Shown here piece by piece: positions 1 to 6,746 of a stretch of DNA of 10,167 nt. Numbering within the stretch: the stretch's first letter is position 1; every line of letters starts with the position of its first letter. The notes under the pieces were generated by a model that saw only the letters and a program-made list of their open reading frames with translations, was not told the origin of the DNA and did not search any database. This DNA comes from an uncultured Opitutia bacterium (GTDB taxonomy: Bacteria > Verrucomicrobiota > Verrucomicrobiia > Opitutales > UBA953), in contig CAIRLQ010000069.1 in the NCBI GenBank assembly GCA_903879465.1, positions 1 to 10,167 of the forward strand. Reading direction: 5' to 3'. The position numbers and the translations under genes are program-made.

Positions 1-621
1 GAATTCCGCTCGGCGCAGACCTGCTGCGGTCAGCCGTCGTTTAATTCCGGACAATGGGACGTGGCTCGTGAAGCGGCGGTCCGAGCGCTGGAGGTTTTCC
101 GTGGCGCGGAGGTCGTCGTGGGCCCTTCGGGTTCCTGCGTCGCCATGATGCGCAACTTCTATCCTGAGTTGCTGAAGGGTACGCCCTATGCCGCGGAAGC
201 CGATGATTTGGCGGCCCGCACTTTTGAGTTCACTGAATTCCTGGTCAAGAAACTCGGCATTACCGATGTCGGAGCGAAGTTCGCGAAGAAAGTGACTTAT
301 CACGATGGTTGCCATGCGCTCCGCGAACTCCGCTTGAAGGAGGAGCCCCGTCAGCTCCTTCGCGCGGTCCAAGGGCTTGAGCTCATCGAGACCGATGAAG
401 CAGAGACTTGCTGCGGCTTCGGCGGCTTATTCTCCGCCAAGTTCCCGATGATCTCCACCGCCATGGTCCAAGTCAAAGGCGGTGCTTTGGCGCGGACTGG
501 CGCCGATTTCGTCGTCTCTTCCGACCCCTCCTGCCTGCTGCAAATCGGTGGTTGGCTCTCGCGCGAGGGTAAGCCGATTCTCCCTCTGCATATCGCCGAA
601 GTCTTGGCCAACGACGCCTGA
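1..621 (+). CDS. lutA: LutA, (Fe-S)-binding subunit of the L-lactate oxidation complex (5' partial)
   Basis: This is the cysteine-rich (CCG-domain) subunit of the LutABC complex, which oxidises L-lactate to pyruvate in the cytoplasm. The reading frame is open from base 1, so the true start lies upstream. By comparison with family members of about 240 residues, roughly 30-35 residues are missing. Visible motifs are CCGQPSFNSG near the left edge (cysteines at 22-27), PSGSC at 124-138, HDGCH at 301-315 and CCGFGG at 409-426. These are the two CCG half-domains that hold the iron-sulfur cluster in the LutA/glycolate oxidase GlcF-like/HdrB family. The C-terminal HIAEVL is also typical. An internal ATG could be mistaken for a start, but the CCGQP motif lies upstream of any such codon. 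The stop is 2 bases before lutB, suggesting translational coupling. GlcF-type proteins share the domain, but the lutB and lutC neighbours settle the call. Confidence 0.93.
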   Translation, partial: EFRSAQTCCGQPSFNSGQWDVAREAAVRALEVFRGAEVVVGPSGSCVAMMRNFYPELLKGTPYAAEADDLAARTFEFTEFLVKKLGITDVGAKFAKKVTYHDGCHALRELRLKEEPRQLLRAVQGLELIETDEAETCCGFGGLFSAKFPMISTAMVQVKGGALARTGADFVVSSDPSCLLQIGGWLSREGKPILPLHIAEVLANDA

Positions 622-623
622 TC

Positions 624-2015
624 ATGGCCGACGCCAAAGACATTTTTCTGAAGGACGCCACGGTCAACGCTGCGGACGGTGATCAGCGGGCCTTCATCAG
701 CAAAGCCCTGGGTGGATATTACACCAATCGCGACCTTCAGAAAGCTCGCTACCGTGACTGGGAGCGAGCCCGGGATGCCGCCTCGATGGCCAAGTGGAGC
801 GCAGTGAATGACCTTGCGAATGTCCTGGAGAAATTCGTCACCAATTTCGAGCGCAACGGCGGTGTGGTCCATTGGGCGCGTGATGCGGCCGAAGCCCGGA
901 CCATCATCTTGAAGATTGCCGAGGACGCCAAGGCCAAGGCTATCGTTAAGTCAAAATGCATGACATCTGAGGAGATTCACCTCAACGATGCCTTGGAGAA
1001 AGCCGGCTACGGCGTCGTCGAAAGCGACTTGGGCGAGTTCATTCAGCAGCTGCGCGGCGAAGCCCCCTACCATTTTGTTTTTCCGTGCATGCACGTGAAA
1101 CGTGAGGCCATCAGCGAGCTTTTCACCAAGCACCTTGGCACCGCTCCGACGGACAGCCCCGAAGAATTGACGATGATTGCGCGCCGGCATCTGCGCCAGT
1201 TATACATCGACGCCGATATCGGCATTACTGGGGCGAATTTCCTGGTCGCGGAGACTGGTCAGATTTCCATCACCGAAAATGAGGGTAACGCACGTCTCAC
1301 CGCCGCACTTCCCCGCATTCATATCGCTTTGTCGGGTATCGAGAAGGTCGTGAACCATCTCGATGATCTTTCGGTTCTGCTGCCGATGCTGGCTACTGCT
1401 GGAGCCGGTCAGCCCATGACCTGTTACAATACCCTATATGCGGGGCCGCGTAAGCCCGGCGAGTGCGATGGCCCTGAACAGTTTCACATCATCCTGCTGG
1501 ATAATGCGCGTACGCGCCTGCTCGCTGATCCTGAGCAGCGTGACGCACTTCACTGCATTCGCTGCGGTGCCTGTCTCAACGTCTGCCCGATTTTCAAGAA
1601 CATCGGCGGCCTAGCGTATGGCACGACCTATCAAGGTCCGATTGGCTCGGTGATCACGCCTCACCTCCGCGGGCTCAAGCAGTGGAATCATTTATCGGGC
1701 GCCTCTTCGCTCTGCGGGGCCTGCACAGACGCCTGTCCCGTGCGCATCGATCTGCATCATCACCTGCTCCATAACCGTCGCAACGCTGCCAAGGAATCTC
1801 CGACGCTCTTTGATCGTGTCTTCCATAACGGCTTCAACTTCGTGATCAAACGCCCCTGGCTCTTTGCCGTCGGCGGTCGCCTCTTCCGAGCGACCTTGCC
1901 TTTGTTGCAGAAGTTACCGCTCCCCTACATGTCGTCGTGGATGAAGACCCGCGATCTGCCCAAAGCCCCCGCCAAATCCTTTCGTGATGAATGGAAAACC
2001 CAGGAAAATGTCTGA
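624..2015 (+). CDS. lutB: LutB, LUD-domain and 2x[4Fe-4S] subunit of the L-lactate oxidation complex
   Basis: The 463-residue protein matches the usual length and layout of LutB (about 475 residues). The N-terminal two thirds is a LUD domain (formerly DUF162), including the diagnostic stretch GITGANFLVAETGQISIT followed by LPRIHIAL. A ferredoxin-like section follows, with CIRCGACLNVCP (Cys 311, 314, 317, 321) and CGACTDACP (Cys 364, 367, 371), which would bind iron-sulfur clusters that relay electrons from lactate. The C-terminal tail is rich in Lys, Arg and Pro and ends in the RDEWK-type motif common to the family. The gene starts at ATG 624, two bases after the lutA stop, with no Shine-Dalgarno sequence, so translation is probably coupled. 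Its 3' end overlaps lutC. The anaerobic sugar-acid family YkgF in enterobacteria is the same family. Confidence 0.95.
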   Translation: MADAKDIFLKDATVNAADGDQRAFISKALGGYYTNRDLQKARYRDWERARDAASMAKWSAVNDLANVLEKFVTNFERNGGVVHWARDAAEARTIILKIAEDAKAKAIVKSKCMTSEEIHLNDALEKAGYGVVESDLGEFIQQLRGEAPYHFVFPCMHVKREAISELFTKHLGTAPTDSPEELTMIARRHLRQLYIDADIGITGANFLVAETGQISITENEGNARLTAALPRIHIALSGIEKVVNHLDDLSVLLPMLATAGAGQPMTCYNTLYAGPRKPGECDGPEQFHIILLDNARTRLLADPEQRDALHCIRCGACLNVCPIFKNIGGLAYGTTYQGPIGSVITPHLRGLKQWNHLSGASSLCGACTDACPVRIDLHHHLLHNRRNAAKESPTLFDRVFHNGFNFVIKRPWLFAVGGRLFRATLPLLQKLPLPYMSSWMKTRDLPKAPAKSFRDEWKTQENV

Positions 2016-2688
2016 CGCCCGCTCTGATATTTTCGCCCGCATCCGCGAGGCCCTCAAGGTCAAGGCTCCGCGCCCGCATCTCAAGGCCGAAACCTCCTCG
2101 CCGAAGACTTCTGTCGCGGCTAAGCCCTGGTTGCCCGACGGTGGCGAGTCAGTCGAGGCGAGCCTGCAGATTCTTTCGGAGCAGCTGGCTAAGCTCAAAG
2201 CCGTGTTGATCCGCGTTCCGGATCATGTCTCCGCCGCCCGTGCTCTGGCAGATTTAGTAGCCCAGAAGTCCTGGAAGAAAGTCGCTTACCACGGCCATCC
2301 GATAATTCAACCGCTGGTGGCGTCCCTGCCCTGCGAAGCCTGGGAGGCTGATAAGAGTTTCGATAAGCAACGCTTGGAAGGTTGCGATGCCGGTTTGACG
2401 ACATGTGAATCTATCGTCGCTCAGCTCGGTTCCATCCTCGTTTCGAGTCAGAGCTCGGGCGGTCGAGCGCTTTCGGTTCTTCCGCATGCCCATGTCGTCA
2501 TCGCTGAGGTTTCCCAGGTGGTTCCAGATCTCGGAACTTCGCTCGCTCTGGCTAAAGCGCGTCATGGCGACACCATGCCGAGCATGCTTTCCTATATTAC
2601 CGGTCCGAGTCGCACGGGTGACATCGAACGAATTCTTGTCCTAGGCGCGCATGGCCCTAAGGAACTCTTCCTGATTTTAGTGGGCTGA
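2008..2688 (+). CDS. lutC: LutC, LUD-domain subunit of the L-lactate oxidation complex
   Basis: This is the third subunit of LutABC, a small LUD-domain protein required for L-lactate utilisation in characterised Bacillus systems. I place the start at ATG 2008, giving 226 residues beginning MSDARSDIFARIREAL, the family's usual N-terminus. In-frame GTG 1984 and ATG 1987 would add only an atypical short extension. An AGGA at 2002-2005 sits unusually close to the chosen start, so coupling to lutB, which it overlaps by 8 bases, probably matters more. The C-terminal part has ITGPSRTGDIERILVLGAHGPKELF (cf. GPSxTxDIE...GVHGPxE in the family), seen here at about 2602-2670. The internal motif that is usually xAETG or xAESG reads VAQLG (about 2422-2436), so the glutamate is replaced by glutamine. 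Whether this changes function cannot be said from sequence. Confidence 0.92.
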   Translation: MSDARSDIFARIREALKVKAPRPHLKAETSSPKTSVAAKPWLPDGGESVEASLQILSEQLAKLKAVLIRVPDHVSAARALADLVAQKSWKKVAYHGHPIIQPLVASLPCEAWEADKSFDKQRLEGCDAGLTTCESIVAQLGSILVSSQSSGGRALSVLPHAHVVIAEVSQVVPDLGTSLALAKARHGDTMPSMLSYITGPSRTGDIERILVLGAHGPKELFLILVG

Positions 2689-2697
2689 CTTTTCTTC

Positions 2698-5600
2698 ATG
2701 AGCCCGCCTCGCCTTCAGTTTCTTTCCGTGCTTTTGGCGGTTGGGCTGCATGGTGCGGAAGTAACGCCCGAGAAATGGTCAGGCGGTCTGAATGTCCCCG
2801 ACCCTGTCGCCTGTACCGTCGACGAATATGGTAACGTCTACGTCACTTCGACGACTCGACGTAAGGCTGGCGATGTAGATATCCGCGAGCATCCGCTCTG
2901 GATACCTTACGATGTTGCCCTGACTTCCCCCGAAGAAAAGTTAGCCTTCTTTCAGCGCGAATTGGCTCCCGGGAAGATGCGCACGCCCAAGGGTGGAATC
3001 AAGGATTTCAATGGCGATGGGGTAATCGATTGGAAGGACTTAGGTTTCAATAAGGATAAAGTGTATAAATTGACAGACACCAAGGGCGTTGGGGTCGCCG
3101 ATAAGCTCACGGTCTTTGCCGAGGGTTTCAATCAGCCCAACGCTGGCATCGCCGCTGGAATCCTTTATTTCGACGGCTGGGTTTATGTGACTGCCTTGCC
3201 GAATCTCTATCGGCTCAAGGATGTGGATGGCGATGGAGTCGCTGACGTCCAGGAAGTCGTCGCCAGCGGCTTCGGTTGTCACATCGCGTACGCTGGTCAT
3301 GATATGCACGGTCTTCGGCTCGGGCCCGATGGGCGCATCTACTGGACTATCGGCGACAAGGGGCTGAATGTCGTCAGCAAGGAAGGTAAGCGTTTCTATT
3401 ATCCGCACACGGGTGCCGTCCTGCGCTGCGAGCCCGATGGGAAGAACTTCGAGGTCTTCGCCCATGGGGTCCGTAACATCCAAGAGATTGCTTTCGATGA
3501 TTTCGGAAACGTCATCGGGGTCGACAACGACGCAGATCAGCCGAAGGAACGCGAGCGATTGGTCTATCTTCTAGAGGGTTCTGACTCTGGCTGGCGCTGT
3601 CAGCATCAGTATATGAAATCGGAGAGTCGCTGGATGAAGGAGAATATGTGGTTGCCCGCCGGGCAGTCTGAACAGCCGCTCTTCATCACTTCGCCAATCG
3701 CGAATTACTCGGACGGTCCCAGTGGTTTTCTCCATGAACCTGGCCATGCCTTAGACGGCACCCTGCGTCATCATTTCTTTCTGAATCAGTTCCCCAAAGG
3801 CAAGATGGATGCCTTCACCCTCGAGCAAGACAAAGACACCTTCAAGATGGCCGGACTGCGGACGGTGAGTAGCGATAAGATGCTTATCGGCATGGCGTGG
3901 GGAACGGATGGGCGCGCTTACTCCGTCGATTGGATGGGCGGTTATCCGCTCAAGCAAAAAGGTGCGGTATGGCGGATGGAGGTGGCTCCGCACACTGATT
4001 CGACTTCTGAGCAATTTCTCTCGAAGCCTTTCGATGTTTCCTGCCCGAAGGAAGACTTGCTTCGATTGCTGGGGCATCGTGATCAGCGTGTTCGCGTTAA
4101 TGCCTCGATCCGCCTCGATCGTATGTCGGCATGGGATGACATGTTGAGCGTGGCGTTGAATCCGAAGGCCGAGCAGTTACAAAGGATACATGCCATTTGG
4201 GGTTTCGGCATGGGTATACGCCACGGACAATCTAGCGGTTTAGGTGAGCGCTTGGGGCCGCTCCTTGATGATGCGGACATGGAGATTAGGGTGCAGACCT
4301 TGAAAGTGCTCAGTGAAACAAAGGTCGGCGATATGCTGGCCGCTCGGATCATCGACCAACTTACGCAGACGAACCTCCGGGTGCGCACCCAAGCAGGTCT
4401 CACCTTGGGTAAACTGGGGGTTCGCACCTCCGCCGAAAAATTCCTCCGCGACCCTAAGGTGGACTTGGCGTTTCCCTGGCTGCGTCACGGCTTGGTGTCC
4501 GGTCTGGCCGGCACTCAGTCTGCCGAGGCCTTACTGGCTATGGCGGCGAATTCCGACGACGCTATCGCTACTTTTGCGACGCTAGCCTTGGCTCGTCAGA
4601 AATCTCCGTTACTCGGAAAATTACTCAAGCATTCCTGCAAGGAAGTCGTCAACGAAGCGGCCCGTGCGATCCATGACGATGAAGGCATTCCGGCGGCTTC
4701 CTCCGCCCTTGCGTCGGCCTGGACTCCGGCTCTTCCGTTTCAAGCCGCCCGTCGCGCCCTGAATGCCAATCTGCGGGAAGGGACGGTCGCCGCCGCCGAA
4801 CGGCTGGCCCGCAGTTATTTCCAGATGGCAGACGATGCCGTACTGCGTCCGGCCGCGCTGCGCCACCTGGTGAATTTCGATCTTCCTCCCGTCCTTGATC
4901 TCGTGGATGGGACGGCCAAACAATACGCCCCGCGGGATAAATCAGCTCTAGCTGACATGCTGCGCGGTCACCAGACGGAGTTTCTTAAAATCCAGAAACC
5001 CGAAGAGCGTGCCTTAGCCTTGGAGCTCATGGTTAAATATGAATTAGATATCCCCTTTGATGTCCTGATGGCATTAGCTCAGAATCTGAAAGCAAGCCCG
5101 ACCGTCCGCCTGCAGACCCTCCGTCTCCTCGGGGCCAAGAAAGTTGAGCCAGATGCCATTCTGCAGACCCTGCAAAAAGCCGCGGGCGAAGGTAATCCCT
5201 CCGAAGTGCGCATTGAAGCGATGAACCAGTTATTCGTCCGTCATCTCGGCGTCGCCATGCGTCTTGCGGGTGAGATCATTGATTCCAAGTCCGCCAAGAT
5301 TCCGGAAAAGCAGGCCGTAGTCTCTTTGCTTCGCGCCAGTCAGGATCCGGCTTCCGTGAAACTCGTCTGGGGGCTGCTGGACCGTTTGAACAACCGCAAG
5401 CTCGATGCGGGCCTGAAACTTGAGGTCTATCAATTGGCAAACGATTCCCCCCAGGCAGCGGTGAAGGAAGGCCTGCAGAAGTATCTCGCGGCGGCCAACA
5501 AGTCTGGTTTGCGCATGGCTTCACCCGGGCTTCCGTACGAATTACTACAGGAGGGGGGCGACGCTTTTCGCGGCCGCGAAATTATCACCGGTAATCTGGC

Positions 5601-6027
5601 TGCTAATTGTGTCGCCTGTCATCGCATCGATTCCGACGAAGGCAGTCAGGTCGGACCCCTGCTTCGCAACATCGGCTCAATCCGTACTAAGGCCGAGCTT
5701 ACCGAGTCCTTGGTCGAGCCTTCCGCCGTCATCGTACCTGGGTTTGGCTTAGAGACGCTGACTTTGAAAGATGGTTCTACGCTGAGCGGTAACGTGGCCA
5801 AAGAAGACGCTAAGTCGCTCGAGCTTCGTCTGTCGGACGGAAAGGTCGTGAAACTCAAGGCTTCCCAGGTGTCCGCGCGCACAAAGCCTGTTTCCATCAT
5901 GCCGCCGATGCTTGGTATCCTCACGCCCGCAGAAATCCGAGATGTGGTGGCCTACCTGTCTACCTTGAAGCCCAAGGCGCCGAAGTCGAAGGATGCTCAG
6001 CCTAAGGAGCTTAAGTATAAGAAGTAA
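2698..6027 (+). CDS. Secreted PVC-type membrane-bound dehydrogenase with HEAT repeats and C-terminal cytochrome c domain
   Basis: This 1109-residue protein has the layout of the Planctomycetota/Verrucomicrobiota 'membrane-bound dehydrogenase' family. A short signal peptide is likely (residues 1-20, hydrophobic LQFLSVLLAVGL, possible cleavage after HGA). Residues about 25-430 form a propeller related to glucose/sorbosone dehydrogenases, with HDMHGLRLGPDGRIYW (from His201) and HGVRNIQEIAFDDFGN (from His256). Within it are calcium-loop-like motifs DFNGDGVIDWKDL (103-115) and DVDGDGVADVQEV (175-187). Residues about 445-935 are alpha-helical HEAT-like repeats. A class I cytochrome follows: CVACH at 971-975 binds heme, and Met1068 or Met1071 in IMPPM is the probable distal ligand. 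A Lys/Pro-rich tail ends the protein. It should act outside the cytoplasmic membrane, oxidising an unknown substrate, probably sugar-like, and passing electrons to its heme. It starts 9 bases after lutC, so co-transcription is likely. The substrate cannot be inferred. Confidence 0.93.
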   Translation: MSPPRLQFLSVLLAVGLHGAEVTPEKWSGGLNVPDPVACTVDEYGNVYVTSTTRRKAGDVDIREHPLWIPYDVALTSPEEKLAFFQRELAPGKMRTPKGGIKDFNGDGVIDWKDLGFNKDKVYKLTDTKGVGVADKLTVFAEGFNQPNAGIAAGILYFDGWVYVTALPNLYRLKDVDGDGVADVQEVVASGFGCHIAYAGHDMHGLRLGPDGRIYWTIGDKGLNVVSKEGKRFYYPHTGAVLRCEPDGKNFEVFAHGVRNIQEIAFDDFGNVIGVDNDADQPKERERLVYLLEGSDSGWRCQHQYMKSESRWMKENMWLPAGQSEQPLFITSPIANYSDGPSGFLHEPGHALDGTLRHHFFLNQFPKGKMDAFTLEQDKDTFKMAGLRTVSSDKMLIGMAWGTDGRAYSVDWMGGYPLKQKGAVWRMEVAPHTDSTSEQFLSKPFDVSCPKEDLLRLLGHRDQRVRVNASIRLDRMSAWDDMLSVALNPKAEQLQRIHAIWGFGMGIRHGQSSGLGERLGPLLDDADMEIRVQTLKVLSETKVGDMLAARIIDQLTQTNLRVRTQAGLTLGKLGVRTSAEKFLRDPKVDLAFPWLRHGLVSGLAGTQSAEALLAMAANSDDAIATFATLALARQKSPLLGKLLKHSCKEVVNEAARAIHDDEGIPAASSALASAWTPALPFQAARRALNANLREGTVAAAERLARSYFQMADDAVLRPAALRHLVNFDLPPVLDLVDGTAKQYAPRDKSALADMLRGHQTEFLKIQKPEERALALELMVKYELDIPFDVLMALAQNLKASPTVRLQTLRLLGAKKVEPDAILQTLQKAAGEGNPSEVRIEAMNQLFVRHLGVAMRLAGEIIDSKSAKIPEKQAVVSLLRASQDPASVKLVWGLLDRLNNRKLDAGLKLEVYQLANDSPQAAVKEGLQKYLAAANKSGLRMASPGLPYELLQEGGDAFRGREIITGNLAANCVACHRIDSDEGSQVGPLLRNIGSIRTKAELTESLVEPSAVIVPGFGLETLTLKDGSTLSGNVAKEDAKSLELRLSDGKVVKLKASQVSARTKPVSIMPPMLGILTPAEIRDVVAYLSTLKPKAPKSKDAQPKELKYKK

Positions 6028-6072
6028 GCCGCGCTGGAATGAAGGGTTGTGTAGGAAGTTTCTAATGATGAT

Positions 6073-6082
6073 ATGACGTCAT
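6073..6082. promoter_or_regulatory. 10-base perfect palindrome ATGACGTCAT between two genes
   Basis: The 91-base gap between the cytochrome gene and the 181-residue membrane protein gene contains ATGACGTCAT, a perfect inverted repeat with no spacer. Its centre lies about 41 bases upstream of the next start codon, a plausible position for a dimeric regulator site. There is no second copy nearby and no convincing promoter elements around it, so it may be chance. Confidence 0.15.
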
Positions 6083-6118
6083 GTCGCCAAAGTTAGTTGA
6101 TGAAATCTGCCTCTTGAA

Positions 6119-6664
6119 ATGACCCTGCCCTCTTCAGGCCTCATCGAGCTCCGTTTATCCCATGCTGGGCAGCTCTTCAATACCATGGATCCCTCGCCTT
6201 TCCATGAGCGCGATCTGGACCATGATGCGGAGGAGTTCATCGTCGGATGGGCGCGTGAGCACGACTCCTTGAGCGAGTTGAAGGTGCAGGTCGTCTTGCC
6301 CGGTCCTGCCGACCCGGTAGTGGCCGCGCAGATTGCCGAATCCATCCGACACTATTTTGACTACCGGTCGCGGATGACTGGAAGAGACCTTCAGGAGTTG
6401 TTCCGGGAAGGCCGTACGACCTTGGCCATCGGACTGGTCTTTCTGGCGGGTACCCTTGCGCTGCGCAGCCTGGTTCCGGCTGACCATCCTTGGTGGAGCT
6501 GGATACGCGAGGGATTGACCATTTGCGGCTGGGTGGGGCTCTGGAAGCCTATTGATATCATGCTCTATCGTTGGTGGCCGCTACGACGGCAGCAGGGCCT
6601 GCAAAGGCGCCTTTCCAAGGCCTTGGTGGTGGTGGTCTCCGAGGCCGTAACTGCTCCTCGCTAA
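6119..6664 (+). CDS. Conserved small membrane protein of unknown function, two predicted transmembrane helices
   Basis: The 181-residue protein has a soluble N-terminal part with the acidic/aromatic stretch MDPSPFHERDLDHDAEEF (residues 23-40) followed by IVGWARE. This signature I recall from uncharacterised proteins in many bacteria. A helical segment IRHYFDYRSR (76-85) leads to an amphipathic linker. Two hydrophobic helices follow at about 100-119 and 131-150, with a Trp-rich turn (HPWWSW) between them. The tail is positively charged (RWWPLRRQQGLQRRL), which favours both termini being cytoplasmic. No enzyme motif is visible. The start at 6119 has no Shine-Dalgarno sequence, but LIELRL directly after it fits the expected beginning of the conserved part. 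The 91-base gap upstream suggests it may be a separate unit from the lut operon. A role at the inner membrane is inferred only from the helices. Confidence 0.8.
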   Translation: MTLPSSGLIELRLSHAGQLFNTMDPSPFHERDLDHDAEEFIVGWAREHDSLSELKVQVVLPGPADPVVAAQIAESIRHYFDYRSRMTGRDLQELFREGRTTLAIGLVFLAGTLALRSLVPADHPWWSWIREGLTICGWVGLWKPIDIMLYRWWPLRRQQGLQRRLSKALVVVVSEAVTAPR

Positions 6665-6672
6665 TCTGTTGG

Positions 6673-6712
6673 TTAGGCTGGGCTACTAGCCGCCCTAAAT
6701 TACCAATTTTTT
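6673..6712 (+). terminator. Possible rho-independent terminator
   Basis: Eight bases after the stop of the membrane protein gene, TTAGG (6673-6677) can pair with CCTAA (6694-6698). Inside this, GGCT-ACT-AGCC (6681-6691) forms a second small stem, separated from the outer one by an internal loop. A run of six T lies at 6707-6712. The stem is interrupted and the T-run begins 8 bases after it, so this is a weak candidate. Confidence 0.3.
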
Positions 6713-6734
6713 ACAGTGAGGCATTGACAGTAGG

Positions 6735-6746
6735 GGGGCATGCCCC
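6735..6746. repeat. 12-base perfect palindrome covering the start codon of the 602-residue gene
   Basis: GGGGCATGCCCC is a perfect inverted repeat whose central ATG is the start codon at 6740. Its left arm belongs to a run of six G (6733-6738) that would also serve as the Shine-Dalgarno sequence, only one base from the ATG. The element could be a protein site or limit ribosome access in mRNA dimers. It cannot fold tightly on itself because it has no loop. Confidence 0.35.

Noticed and set aside
1..6. GAATTC at the very first bases, suggesting a restriction-cloning boundary or vector junction.
   Set aside because: The lutA reading frame and its CCGQP motif run straight through it, and a second GAATTC occurs inside the same gene at 235-240, so there is no sign of a junction.
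61..63. GTG at 61 as the lutA start.
   Set aside because: The conserved CCGQPSFNSG motif is encoded upstream of it in the same open frame, so the gene is truncated by the window edge.
4621..4923. Antisense open frames across the lut, cytochrome and 602-residue genes.
   Set aside because: They lie opposite strongly supported coding sequence, have arginine- and proline-rich low-information composition, and show no recognisable domain.
6047..6075. TTGTGT and GATATG with 17-base spacing as a promoter for the membrane protein gene.
   Set aside because: The -10 half matches consensus at only three of six positions.
6724..6729. TTGACA, a perfect -35 box, just before the 602-residue gene.
   Set aside because: No -10-like sequence lies 16-18 bases downstream, and any transcript start would fall inside the coding region.
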